Shown here: in pieces, positions 18,336 through 27,083 of the stretch
Layout: each line of letters begins with the position of its first letter
Numbering within the stretch: position 1 is the first letter of the stretch
Origin: Conexibacter sp. DBS9H8
GTDB taxonomy: Bacteria; Actinomycetota; Thermoleophilia; Solirubrobacterales; Solirubrobacteraceae
DNA length: 64,000 nt
Direction: 5' to 3'
NCBI RefSeq assembly: GCF_023330685.1
Contig: NZ_CP097128.1
Span: 2,604,001-2,668,000, forward strand
The notes under the pieces: model-generated
Seen by the model: the letters and a program-made list of their open reading frames with translations, nothing else
Databases searched by the model: none
What the model was told of the DNA's origin: nothing
Position numbers and translations under genes: made by a program

Positions 18336-19120
18336 GGATGCGTGCTCCCCGTGGTCGCAGTGGTCCCCGACGGCGCCGGGGTCGTAGTGGTGATCGGGGC
18401 CACCGTCGCTCCGGTCGTCGTGCCCGTCGCGCCTGCCGCCGACCCTGTGGCCCCGGAGGTGGAGGTGGGCACCGCGGTGCTGGTGCCCGGGCCTGTCGGA
18501 GTCGTGCCCGGAGCGGCGAAACCGAGCGTGACGTTGAAGCTGTCCCCGCAGCTGCTCGACCGGGTGCTGCTCTGGAAACCGACGTTGGTGACGCCGCTGA
18601 TCAGCTGGAGGCGCCGCAGCAGTGTCGCCACCCCGTTCTGATTCGCCGTGTGGGCGCACCCGGCGAGCGTGAACGTCGGCCCGGATGCCGCTGTCGAGGC
18701 TGCGGGTGCGGGTGCGCTCGTCGTGGCGCCGAGGGACGTCAGTGACGTGCTGGCGGGCATCACCTCACTGATCTGATCGAAAGTGCCCTTCCACGGGAAC
18801 CGCTGCTCGGCGATCGTCCGGATCTGTGCTTCCCGTTGCGTGACGTTCGCGATGAAGCTCGTGTAGACGCTCAGCTTGGTCGCCTGGGCCTGTTCGGTGC
18901 TCACCTGGGTCCGCACCGCCGCCAGGGTCGCCTGCTTGTCGTTGACGCGGTTGTCGGCCAAGACGCGCAGGGTGACGAGGGCGACGACCACGACGAGGAC
19001 GATGACGGCGACCTGCGCGGGCCCGAAGTTCTCTGCGGCCCCCAGGCCGCCCCCGGGCTGCCGGGAACGGTTCCCCCGACCGCCACGGGCCCCCTCCGGA
19101 ATGAGGTTTACCGCTCTCAT
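18332..19120 (-). CDS. pilN: Type IV pilus assembly protein PilN
   Basis: A 262-residue protein. It begins with the PilM-binding motif MRAVNLIPEG, which is nearly invariant in PilN, followed by a membrane helix at about 36-54, a coiled coil and a small alpha/beta domain. The last 60 residues are Thr/Ala/Pro-rich low complexity. Its ATG overlaps the pilM stop and its own stop overlaps pilO, so stoichiometry is likely set by coupling. Confidence 0.87.
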   Translation of the reverse strand: MRAVNLIPEGARGGRGNRSRQPGGGLGAAENFGPAQVAVIVLVVVVALVTLRVLADNRVNDKQATLAAVRTQVSTEQAQATKLSVYTSFIANVTQREAQIRTIAEQRFPWKGTFDQISEVMPASTSLTSLGATTSAPAPAASTAASGPTFTLAGCAHTANQNGVATLLRRLQLISGVTNVGFQSSTRSSSCGDSFNVTLGFAAPGTTPTGPGTSTAVPTSTSGATGSAAGATGTTTGATVAPITTTTPAPSGTTATTGSTHP

Positions 19121-20274
19121 GCGGGCACCCGGGTCGTCGTCAGCCCTGCGGCGATAGTCAGCCGGGACGGCTCACATTCGCTGAGGACACCCGGGCGTGC
19201 CTCCGGCACCGTCCTCACCTCGACCGGCAGGCCGAGTTCACCGGCGAGCCGCTCCCCGAAGCCGGGAATCGCGCTCGCGACCCCGCTGAGGATCACCCGT
19301 TCGGTCGGCACCCCACCGTCCTGGCCGGCGTGGAAGTCGATCGTGGCCCCGATCTCAGTGGCGACGCGGGCAACGGATTCCTCCAGGCTGTCCCGGGTGT
19401 GGGCGATAATCTCGGCCTGTCCCTCGATCGCGTCGACCGGCTCCGCAAGCCCGACATGATCGATCCAGCCGCGCGCATGCTCGGTGGTGAGGGCTCGGCG
19501 GGCCGCAAGGTCGGCGACCATCTGGTCATGTCCGTAGGGAATGACTCGCCGGAAGCGGCACTGAGCTTCGGTGGCGAGCGCCACCTCCGTGAGCGAGCCG
19601 ACGTTGACGTAGGCACAGAGAGCGGCTCCGTCGGCGGGCCGGTGGAGCGCGCGAATGAGCGCAAACGCGGACAGGTCGATGCCCTCCACCCGCAGCCCGG
19701 CGACGGTCGTGGCGGCGAGCAGTCGCTCCACCATGTCTCGGCGCGCGGCGACGAGCACAACACGGGTCCGCGGGCCGTCCGCCGTGCCGACGAGCCCCTC
19801 AGACTGGAAGTCGAGGACAGCCTGCTCGAGCGGCATCGCGATGTGCTCCTGGGCCTGGAACCGGACCACTGAGGCGAGCTGCTTCTCATCGGTGATCGGC
19901 GGCAGATCGACGATCCGCATCACCGTCTGCTGGTTGGCAAGTCCGATCCGTACGCGCGGGCTGAGGGCGTGGTCCGTGAAGAAGGTCTTGAGAAACTCGC
20001 CGAGCCCCTCCGGGTCGATCACCTCACCGTCCCGGAGCAGGTCGGCGGGAAGCTCCGCATCCGCAGCCTGGCGGACCGCGACCGTTCCGGGGTCGCACTC
20101 CGCGGCCGCCACGAAGCTCGACTGGATGTCAAGGCCGACAACGGACCGCCGGGAATGGCCGCCCGCGCGTGTGCCGCTGCGCGCCGTTCGCCTAGGCGAT
20201 GCGGTGCTGCGGCGCTCCCGGAGCCCGGACAGCGCCTGGCGGGGGGACGGGATTTCTGTCTGCAGGAGGGACAT
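19117..20274 (-). CDS. pilM: Type IV pilus assembly ATPase PilM
   Basis: A 385-residue actin-fold protein that binds the PilN tail and the assembly motor at the cytosolic face. The phosphate-1 motif VVGLDIQSSFVAAAE begins around residue 45 after a basic N-terminal extension of about 40 residues. Other landmarks are VRIGLANQQTVMRIVDLP, VRFQAQEHIAMPLEQAVLDFQ, VNVGSLTEVAL and the C-terminal ILSGVASAIPGFGERLAGEL. First gene of the seven-gene right pilus operon; the 118-bp gap upstream should hold its promoter. Confidence 0.9.
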   Translation of the reverse strand: MSLLQTEIPSPRQALSGLRERRSTASPRRTARSGTRAGGHSRRSVVGLDIQSSFVAAAECDPGTVAVRQAADAELPADLLRDGEVIDPEGLGEFLKTFFTDHALSPRVRIGLANQQTVMRIVDLPPITDEKQLASVVRFQAQEHIAMPLEQAVLDFQSEGLVGTADGPRTRVVLVAARRDMVERLLAATTVAGLRVEGIDLSAFALIRALHRPADGAALCAYVNVGSLTEVALATEAQCRFRRVIPYGHDQMVADLAARRALTTEHARGWIDHVGLAEPVDAIEGQAEIIAHTRDSLEESVARVATEIGATIDFHAGQDGGVPTERVILSGVASAIPGFGERLAGELGLPVEVRTVPEARPGVLSECEPSRLTIAAGLTTTRVPA

Positions 20275-20392
20275 CAGCGCTCACTGAACTGTCGGCCTCC
20301 CGGGGGGCAGACTTGAGCCTTTCATCAGGTTTGTCGGCGATTGGCCGGAAACCTGGGTCTGGCGTCCGAGGGCACCGTTCCCGTGGCGGGAA

Positions 20393-21142
20393 TCACAGGA
20401 CGCTGTGCAGGTACCAGTGCACGACGGGCGGCCCGGCAAACAGCGCGATCACCGCGCCGGCGGCGAGGAACGGACCGAACGGGACCGCGGTCTTGCGTCC
20501 CTCGGTCACCCCGACGCGTGCCATCACACCGACGCCGACCCCGACCCCGAGGATGAGAGCGGCGAGGATGGCCACGGCGACGGACCGCCCGAGACAGAGG
20601 CCGAGCAGGCCGACGAGCTTCACGTCTCCCATCCCCATCCCGCGCGGGTAGGCGAGCGCGAACAGGAGCAGGAACAGGGCGGCGCCCACGCCGGCGAGCG
20701 CCTGCTCGGGCAGGCCCGCCGGCCGGGTGAGCGCGCCGGCGATCAGCGCCGCCACCGCCGCGGGGGCGAGGATCACGTTCGGGATGATCCGGTGCTCGAG
20801 GTCGATCAGCGCGACCGGCACAAGCGTGAGGACGAGGATCTCCCCGAGCGCGATCCGCTGGCTGGAGTGAAGAAACAGCGCGACCGCGGTGGTGAGGGCG
20901 GCGGTGCCCAGCTCGACCGCCGGGTAGCGGACCGAGATCCCCCCTCCGCAGTGCCGGCAGCGTCCGCGTAGCACGATCCAGCTGAGCACCGGGACGTTGT
21001 CATAGGGAGCGACGGGCTCTGAACAGTGGGGGCAGTGCGATCCGGGCGTGACCAGCGACTCGTGCCGGGGCAGGCGCCAGATGACGACGTTGAAGAACGA
21101 GCCGAGGAGCAGACCGGCGACGGCGGCGAGGAGGATGCCCAT
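20393..21142 (-). CDS. pilD: Prepilin peptidase/N-methyltransferase PilD
   Basis: A 249-residue polytopic aspartic protease (A24 family) that cuts prepilin leaders and methylates the new N-terminus. Zinc-binding cysteine pairs are C37/C40 (CPHC) and C62/C65 (CRHC). Catalytic aspartates are D114 (LIDLEHRIIPN) and D173 (GMGDVKL). About seven membrane helices follow. It lies right after pilA on the same strand, separated by a hairpin that probably reduces its transcription relative to the pilin. Confidence 0.93.
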   Translation of the reverse strand: MGILLAAVAGLLLGSFFNVVIWRLPRHESLVTPGSHCPHCSEPVAPYDNVPVLSWIVLRGRCRHCGGGISVRYPAVELGTAALTTAVALFLHSSQRIALGEILVLTLVPVALIDLEHRIIPNVILAPAAVAALIAGALTRPAGLPEQALAGVGAALFLLLFALAYPRGMGMGDVKLVGLLGLCLGRSVAVAILAALILGVGVGVGVMARVGVTEGRKTAVPFGPFLAAGAVIALFAGPPVVHWYLHSVL

Positions 21143-21183
21143 GGGTGGAAACCTAGTCGGTCTCGCGGCGATTAAAGGCGTGG

Positions 21184-21205
21184 GGGCGGGCCCGAAGGCC
21201 CGCCC
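21184..21205 (-). terminator. Hairpin downstream of pilA
   Basis: A perfect 9-bp inverted repeat (GGGCGGGCC at 21184-21192, GGCCCGCCC at 21197-21205) with a 4-base loop, 21 bp after the pilA stop. There is no U-tract on the minus strand. It probably acts as a partial terminator or a 3'-end stabiliser separating abundant pilA mRNA from pilD. Confidence 0.6.
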
Positions 21206-21226
21206 TAACCCGTCCCCGTCAGTTCA

Positions 21227-21754
21227 TCAGTTCGTGATCGCTGGGAACCCCGATTGGGAGGTCGTGGCGCCGCTCGGGACGGCCGTGACGCTCGCACACT
21301 GAGTGAGGGACGTCCCTGACCCGGTGGCTTCGGCGTATGTGGTCTGGCCGTTGTTCTCCTCGATGAACCACAGGTGAGGGGTTGAGTTCGTCGACCCCTG
21401 AGCGCAGAGCAAGTAGGTGTCACCCGAGCCACCGGGGCTCGAGTAGTAGACCTGCTGGTTGCCCGATCCAAGCGCGGTTGCGTCGCTGTCGGTACTGAGG
21501 CCCGTCACCTGGTTGATGACGTTGCCGGTACCTGCCGGGTACGCGCCTCCGTTACCGTTCGCGTAGGACTCAACGACCGTCTGCGCGTTCTTGAGGTTGG
21601 ACTGCGCGTTGGAGTCGGTCGCTTTGTTCTTTTGAGACAGGAAGGTCGGGATCGCGACCGCGGCGAGGATGCCGATGATCAGGACCACAACCAGGAGTTC
21701 GATGAGGGTGAAGCCCTCTTCCTGCTCCAGTCTGCGACGTACTTTGGTCAGCAT
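21227..21754 (-). CDS. pilA: Type IV major pilin PilA
   Basis: A 175-residue prepilin. The ATG at 21754 is chosen because AGGAGGA (21765-21771) lies 10 bases upstream and it gives a 14-residue basic leader. Cleavage falls after Gly14; the mature N-terminus FTLIELLVVVLIIGILAAVA has Glu at +5. A short globular domain of about 120 residues has a C-terminal cysteine pair expected to form the D-loop disulfide. The leader mRNA carries a c-di-GMP-I aptamer, so pilin level is probably set by that messenger. Confidence 0.93.
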   Translation of the reverse strand: MLTKVRRRLEQEEGFTLIELLVVVLIIGILAAVAIPTFLSQKNKATDSNAQSNLKNAQTVVESYANGNGGAYPAGTGNVINQVTGLSTDSDATALGSGNQQVYYSSPGGSGDTYLLCAQGSTNSTPHLWFIEENNGQTTYAEATGSGTSLTQCASVTAVPSGATTSQSGFPAITN

Positions 21755-22074
21755 GGGAATAGGGTCCTCCTGAAAGGAATCTGGGTTGCGCGTGAACACG
21801 CCAGGCTCCTGGGTCCCGAACCGACGGCGGCAACCCGACTACCTCAATCTGAGGCTCGCGGCTTTGCGTCCCATCCTTTCAGATGGTTTGCCCTTGGCAC
21901 CGAGTTACGCTGGCAAGGCCGTTATCGGCGAGTTCTCAAGCCGGGTTTAGACCCAGAGCAAGAAATTGGCATTTCGTCTGTCTCCGAGCTCTCTCCCCGC
22001 GATCGGTCAGCAGCTTCACAGCTTCCCGCGGACGAAGGCTCAGTGAGTGCGCAGCCCGGGCCGATAGAACACCG
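21755..22074. other. Divergent intergenic region, pilA leader and promoters
   Basis: A 320-bp gap between the divergent genes pilA and a membrane protein. It holds the pilA ribosome site, the c-di-GMP aptamer (21832-21906) and, beyond it, about 170 bp that should carry the pilA promoter and that of the plus-strand gene. I see no convincing -10/-35 pair and no ORF with coding character. Confidence 0.7.
21832..21906 (-). promoter_or_regulatory. Cyclic di-GMP-I (GEMM) riboswitch in the pilA leader
   Basis: Read on the minus strand, the leader contains the GEMM core in order: GGGCAAACC, a P2 hairpin CCATC/GATGG with the GAAA tetraloop-type sequence, GACGCAAAGCC, a P3 hairpin CCTCA/TGAGG, and GGTAG. 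A closing helix P1 forms between AACTCGG (21900-21906) and TCGGGTT (21832-21838). These are the conserved ligand-contact segments of the c-di-GMP-I class (Rfam RF01051). About 60 bases separate it from the ribosome site and include two small hairpins that could be the expression platform. ON or OFF behaviour cannot be read from the sequence. Confidence 0.88.
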
Positions 22075-23334
22075 ATGGCGACGCTCACGGCCCCCAGGCG
22101 CTCTCCTGAACGGCTCCGGCTCCATGGGACACCGGTGATCGCCCTCGCTGGGGTCGGCGGCCTCCTGCTCAGCCTGTGGCTCACCGTCGTCCCACTGCGT
22201 TCCCTTACACAGACCAACGACTTCATCAGTGAAGCCTGGCCTGTCTTTCAGACTCTGTCCCATGGGCGGCTGCTGCACGCGCTCCAGGTCGCGCCCGCCT
22301 ACTACGGCTCGCTCATCCTGCGGGCCCCCTTCGGCCTTCTCGGGGCCGCCGTATCACCGCATTGGCAGCTGAGCTACATCCTCTCCGCCGCGCCCTGCCT
22401 TGCCGCCGCTCCGCTCCTCGGTGCGTGGCTCACGTCGGAGCGGGGTCCCAGCGCCGGGGCGAGTTTACGCTGGCGCTGGTGCGGCCCGCTCGGTCTCCTG
22501 CTGGCTGTCAACCCCGTGTTTCTCTACTGCGTCGCGCTCGGCCATCCCGAGCAGATCCTCTCCGCTGTGCTCGCCGTCGTCGCGGTGATCACCGCCGCCC
22601 GAGGTCGGTGGCTGGTGGCGATGGTGCTCATCGCGATCGCCGCCTTCAACCAGCCGTGGGCGCTTGCCGCGGTCCCCGTCGCGGTGGTCGTGCTGCCCGA
22701 CCGCCGCGGGCGCGCGCTCATCACCGTCGCCCTCACCCTCGGAATCCTGTTCGTGCCGACGACCCTGCTGCGCACCGGTGGGTCAGGCGCGGTCGGGTCC
22801 CTCGGCGGTGGCGTCGGGCAGATCTTCTACCCCCAGCAGCTCTGGTGGTGGTTCGGACCCCACGCCTGGGTGTCGATTCACGCCCACGAACTGATCGTCC
22901 TCGCCGGGGGTGTCTGCGCCGCCGCGTGGTGGTCGCTGCACCGGGCTGATCGGCTGACGCCGGACGGGCGCCTCCGTGAAGGGCTGCTGCTCCTCGCACT
23001 CGTGCTGCTGCTGCGAACGGTGATGGACCCGTGGAACAACCTGTACTACGAGCTGCCGTTCCTGATCGTCCTCTACGCACTCTATGCGCGTCGGCCGCCG
23101 GTACATCTCCTCGTCGTCACCGCCTTGATGTTTCTGCTCACGGTCCCCCCCGAGAGCGGGTTTCGGCCCGATTGGGGCGGGCCTACCGGTGCCGATCTCT
23201 ACGCGGTCGCCTATCAGCTCCTGACAGTGCCGATGGTCGGGCTGCTCGCCCTCCGCGTCTTCGGATCCCGCCACCACTGGATCCGTGTCCGCGGCCGTCT
23301 CGGAAACCTGCTGCCCCCCTCCCCCACGCTCTGA
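22075..23334 (+). CDS. Polytopic membrane protein, possible GT-C glycosyltransferase (paralogue 1)
   Basis: A 419-residue protein with about 10 membrane helices. An acidic loop after the first helix (TNDFISEAWP) resembles the catalytic Asp of GT-C-fold, lipid-linked sugar transferases. Later blocks are YYGSLILRAPF, NPVFLYCVALGHPE, WWWFGPHAWVSIHAHELIVL and MDPWNNLYYELPFL. The ATG at 22075 is chosen because the first helix follows it directly. The next gene is a clear paralogue and starts at TGATG. It lies beside a flippase and glycosyltransferases, supporting a glycan role, but no substrate can be named. Confidence 0.55.
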   Translation: MATLTAPRRSPERLRLHGTPVIALAGVGGLLLSLWLTVVPLRSLTQTNDFISEAWPVFQTLSHGRLLHALQVAPAYYGSLILRAPFGLLGAAVSPHWQLSYILSAAPCLAAAPLLGAWLTSERGPSAGASLRWRWCGPLGLLLAVNPVFLYCVALGHPEQILSAVLAVVAVITAARGRWLVAMVLIAIAAFNQPWALAAVPVAVVVLPDRRGRALITVALTLGILFVPTTLLRTGGSGAVGSLGGGVGQIFYPQQLWWWFGPHAWVSIHAHELIVLAGGVCAAAWWSLHRADRLTPDGRLREGLLLLALVLLLRTVMDPWNNLYYELPFLIVLYALYARRPPVHLLVVTALMFLLTVPPESGFRPDWGGPTGADLYAVAYQLLTVPMVGLLALRVFGSRHHWIRVRGRLGNLLPPSPTL

Positions 23335-24611
23335 TGACGCGGCCGCGGACCACGTCAACGGCGTTCACCGCCTGCGCCATCCTCGCGCTGTGGGCCCTCA
23401 CCGCCGGCATCTGCCTCTTCTATCTGACCAGCCCCGGGTTGCTCTTCGGCCGCGCCAACGATTTCGTCGTTGAGGCCTACCCGGCCCTCCACCAGCTCGC
23501 CCTCGCGCACGTCGGCGCGTTCCTGACCGCGAGCCCCGGCTATGTGGGCTCCCTCATCCTCCGGGCGCCGTTCGCCCTGATCGCCCTCGCCTTCCACGCG
23601 GACTGGCAGGTGACCTACCTGGCGACCGCCCTGCCGTGCGTGGCGGCCGCGCCACTGCTCGCGACGTGGCTGGTACGCGTCCTCGAGCTCCCCACCGAAG
23701 CTTTCTGGGGCCGTGTGAGCCCGCTCGGGCTCCTGCTCGTGATCAACCCGACGTTCATCTACTGCATCGTCCTCGGCCACCCTGAGGACGTATTCGTCGC
23801 CGCCCTCGCCATCGCCGGGGTCGTCCAGGCGGCGCGTGACCGCTGGCTCCCGGCGATGCTGCTCGTCGGGCTCGCGGCGGTGAGCAAGTCCTGGGCTCTG
23901 GTGGCCGTGCCCGTCGCCATCTGCGTGCTGCCCCAGCGCCGGCTCCGGGCGACGGTGACGGTCAGCATGCTGATCGCCGCCGTGGACGGGCCACTCATCC
24001 TTCTGCGCAGCGGGGGCGTGCAGTCCCTCGGTGCGGGCACCGGTCAGATCTTTCACTTCTCCCAGCTGTGGGCGTGGTTCGGCCCGACCTCCTGGGTCTC
24101 CGTCCACGCCCATGAGCTGATCGTTCTCACGGCGGCCGCCTGTGCGCTGCTGTGGCGCCAACGCCATCCGGTCCCGCGTCAGGGAGCCAACGCGATCCGG
24201 GATGCCCTGACGCTGCTGTCGCTCGTCTTTCTCCTCCGTGCAGCGATGGATCCGTGGGACAACATCTACTACCAGCTCCCGTTCCTGATGGCCGTCTACG
24301 CGATCGAGATCGGCCGTCCCCCCCGGCTCAGCGTCGTATCGACCCTGCTGCTGGTCGCGGTGACCGTCCCACTCCCAGTCTACGGGTTCGATGTCAGAGC
24401 GACGGCCTACGCGATCGTCACGCTTCCGATTCTGGCAACGGTCATCCGTGCCCTCCTGGCGCGGCCCGCACCAGAGAGCGGGCGACCGCGTGCGGTGTCG
24501 TCCGCTGACCATCGGCAGCTGCAACCTGGCCAGACGCTCGTCAGCCCGGTCGCCGCATTACCCTCACCTCTCCCTGCTCAGTCAGGTGGGCGCGAACAAA
24601 CGCCGAGATGA
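23334..24611 (+). CDS. Polytopic membrane protein, possible GT-C glycosyltransferase (paralogue 2)
   Basis: A 425-residue polytopic protein sharing every block of its upstream paralogue: ANDFVVEAYP, YVGSLILRAPF, NPTFIYCIVLGHPE, WAWFGPTSWVSVHAHELIVL, MDPWDNIYYQLPFL. The ATG overlaps the previous stop (TGATG). The last 30 bp overlap the C-terminal end of the convergent flippase gene; the tail of about 40 residues is non-membrane and Pro/Ser-rich, so it is probably run-on. Tandem duplication is the simplest origin. Confidence 0.55.
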   Translation: MTRPRTTSTAFTACAILALWALTAGICLFYLTSPGLLFGRANDFVVEAYPALHQLALAHVGAFLTASPGYVGSLILRAPFALIALAFHADWQVTYLATALPCVAAAPLLATWLVRVLELPTEAFWGRVSPLGLLLVINPTFIYCIVLGHPEDVFVAALAIAGVVQAARDRWLPAMLLVGLAAVSKSWALVAVPVAICVLPQRRLRATVTVSMLIAAVDGPLILLRSGGVQSLGAGTGQIFHFSQLWAWFGPTSWVSVHAHELIVLTAAACALLWRQRHPVPRQGANAIRDALTLLSLVFLLRAAMDPWDNIYYQLPFLMAVYAIEIGRPPRLSVVSTLLLVAVTVPLPVYGFDVRATAYAIVTLPILATVIRALLARPAPESGRPRAVSSADHRQLQPGQTLVSPVAALPSPLPAQSGGREQTPR

Positions 24612-26045
24612 GCGAAGGTTCCACTTCAGCAGCCCAACTCCGACACCCAAGCCGAGCCCAGCGCCAGCGGGAAGCACCCACCAGCCCCCGACGGAGGCGC
24701 GTCCGAGGAGCGCAGCAGCGGCGAAACTGATCGGCAAGACCAGCAGCGCACTCTGGCCAACCGGCCGCACGAAGTCGCGCTTCCAGGAGAGCCCACCTCT
24801 CGGGAGCAAGCGCGTCGGAAGGATCCAGCCGTTCGTAACCACCAAAGTCACCATCGATGCGGCGGCAACCCCCCGGAAGCCGAACGCCACACCGAGCAGG
24901 ACGGAAAGGGCGACGTTCGCGAAGGACTCGAACAGAGCGAGCATGGTGAGCCCCTCCCGCCTCGAGGCGGCGATGGCCCACACGACCGCCACCCGCGCAG
25001 GACCGTTGAGGAGCACGGCGCCGCTGAGCAGCAGAGCTACGCCCCAGGCTGCTTGGTAGTGGGGGCCGACCCACAAATTCAGCAGTTGATGCCCGAACAC
25101 GATGAGGATGGAGATGAGCGCGAAGCCGATACAGGCAGCGATCGTGATGGCAAGTCGGATTCGCTCCTGCTGTTCCAGCGGGCCAGCGCCTGGATCCGCG
25201 AACCTGGGCAAGAGAACATCGGACAACTGGTTAGTGAGGGACGTCAAGCCTCCGATAACGCGCATCGCGACGACGTAGACTCCCAGCACGGCGGGACCGA
25301 AGAGGGCGTCGACGACAAACGTGTCGGAGTAGGCGATCACCTGCCCTGACGCTGTCAGAGCAAACACGCCAATTGACGCACCAAGGAGCTGCCGTACTTC
25401 GGTGAGATCGTCCTGTCGCAGATGCCCGCGCACACCCGGGGTTTTGAGGAACGCCTGCACGGTCGTCCCGACCCCGGCAAGCAAGGGTCCAAGTGCACCG
25501 GCCAGCGTGAGCAGCGCGAGATTGCCATGCGCAACGGCAACGGCGATGGTTGCCGCCAGGCCGATCAAGGTCGCTCCAACCGTGAACGCGTTGCGGCTCA
25601 CCTGACGGTCAGTTCCGTAGAGCACACCTCCCCCGACACTGAGGGGGAGCAGAAGGCCACCGCAGCCGATCGCGATCCCGAGCCATGGTCCCCGCCCGCT
25701 CGTCGAGCCGAGCGCGATCCCGAGTCCCAGACCCGCGGCTACGGCCGCCAGCCCGGGAACCACGAGGACGTTGAGCGCTGCTCCGACCGTTCGCGATCGC
25801 TCCTCCGGACTCCGGCTCGCGGCCACCGAACGCGCCAACTCAATCCCAAGGCCAAGGTCAATCCCCTGGATGTAGCCCATGATCGCCAGCGCCAGAGCCC
25901 ATCGTCCCAGCATCGCCGGGCCATACGCCGCGAGGATCACCGGCGTGCTCACGAGCGTGCCGAGGACCTGAACGAGGACCACAAGGTATCGGCTCATCAG
26001 GGCGAAGATCAGGCCTCGGCGCCGGTGGAGCTGGCGGTTCCCCAT
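24582..26045 (-). CDS. Wzx-like polysaccharide flippase (MOP superfamily)
   Basis: A 487-residue membrane protein with 12-14 predicted helices and the layout of O-antigen/teichuronic acid flippases, which move lipid-linked oligosaccharide across the membrane. A basic N-terminus MGNRQLHRRRG leads into the first helix. A conserved central region holds SDTFVVDALFGPAVLGVYVVAMRVIG and NLWVGPHYQAAW. It overlaps the convergent paralogue 2 by 30 bp and diverges from a family 2 glycosyltransferase. GC content here looks lower than in the flanking housekeeping genes, hinting at transfer. Confidence 0.78.
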   Translation of the reverse strand: MGNRQLHRRRGLIFALMSRYLVVLVQVLGTLVSTPVILAAYGPAMLGRWALALAIMGYIQGIDLGLGIELARSVAASRSPEERSRTVGAALNVLVVPGLAAVAAGLGLGIALGSTSGRGPWLGIAIGCGGLLLPLSVGGGVLYGTDRQVSRNAFTVGATLIGLAATIAVAVAHGNLALLTLAGALGPLLAGVGTTVQAFLKTPGVRGHLRQDDLTEVRQLLGASIGVFALTASGQVIAYSDTFVVDALFGPAVLGVYVVAMRVIGGLTSLTNQLSDVLLPRFADPGAGPLEQQERIRLAITIAACIGFALISILIVFGHQLLNLWVGPHYQAAWGVALLLSGAVLLNGPARVAVVWAIAASRREGLTMLALFESFANVALSVLLGVAFGFRGVAAASMVTLVVTNGWILPTRLLPRGGLSWKRDFVRPVGQSALLVLPISFAAAALLGRASVGGWWVLPAGAGLGLGVGVGLLKWNLRSSRRLFAPT

Positions 26046-26127
26046 CGGCGCAGGCTAACGTTCTCCCATCGGTCCAGAGAGTGTCCCGTATCAGGGTCAC
26101 GTGTGTGCACCTGGGCTGCGCCGACTG

Positions 26128-27083
26128 ATGGACATCGATATCAGCGTGATCATTCCGAGTCGCAACCGGGCGGAGCGGTTACGAACGACGCTAGCGGCGT
26201 TCGCCATCCAGAAACTGGAAGGGATGCGAGCCGAGGTGGTCGTTGTTGACGATGGCTCAAGCGACGATTCAGTCGCATCGTGCCGAGCGCTCGCCCCAGA
26301 TTTTCCGATCCCCTTGCGAGTTGTTCGGTCGGACGGCTCAGGAATAGCGGCCGCACGAAACGCAGGGGTCCGGCGGGCGAGCGGGAGCATCGTGCTCTGG
26401 GCAAACGACGACACGACTCCCGCCGATGATCGCCTGATCCAGGGTCACGTCGCGCTGCATGCAGCCGTTCCTGAGAAACTTGCGGTTCTCGGGAGCACAC
26501 GTTTTCCGAGGCGCTCATCCGGGACGATCCGTTCATGGCCTGGTTGGAGGATGGCCCCCAAAATGACTTCAAGGCTCTGGACGCCGGTGCTGGTCTCACC
26601 GAGAACCACTGGTACGGCACAGGCATCTCCTATGCTCGCGACGCTTACATCGCTGCAGGAGGCATGGACGAAACCTTGACCTTCGGCTACGAGGACGCCG
26701 AGTTTGGCCGTCGGCTGCGTCAGCAAGGCGTCCGGCTCGTCTACCGACCCGAACTCATGCTGATCCACCATCATCCCTACTCGATGACGACCTGGCGTCA
26801 GCGGAGCGAACGGGTGGGAGCTGCCGCGGCCGCGATGCATTGCAACCGGCCATCTGAACCGCGGCTGTCACCACTAGCCACTGGACCTCTATGGCTCGCG
26901 TTGGCGGCCGCCGATTCACTGCTTCAGGCCTCCGGCCGCGATTGGGCCTCGGCTCCCGACGGCGTGCGACGCAGGATCTACGGGGTGTCCCATCTGGGTG
27001 CCTATGCACGGGGCTACCGCAGAGCCCTCCGTTCCATACCGCCCACCCCCCCACTAACCCAGTCCAGGTCACGCGTCAGCTGA
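26128..27083 (+). pseudogene. Family 2 glycosyltransferase, split by a frameshift
   Basis: Frame 1 encodes the GT-A N-terminus (ISVIIPSRNRAERL, VVVDDGSSDDS, AARNAGVRRASG, WANDD). Near 26491-26510 the homology moves to another frame, which continues with EALIRDDPFMAWLEDG, WYGTGISYARD, GGMDETLTFGYEDAEFGRRL to the stop at 27083. Adding one T to the TTTT run at 26502-26505 restores one frame of about 318 residues. It may be a sequencing or assembly slip, a recent mutation or phase variation; -1 slippage on the T run is possible but weaker. Start: ATG 26128 (a GTG at 26101 is also in frame). The next gene starts at TGATG, so translation of the 3' part was expected. Confidence 0.75.

Noticed and set aside
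20275..20392. pilM leader has AAACC, a GAAA loop and GG in an order recalling the pilA aptamer
   Set aside because: The essential GACGCAAAGCC and GGTAG segments are missing and no P1 stem forms, so it is not called a riboswitch.
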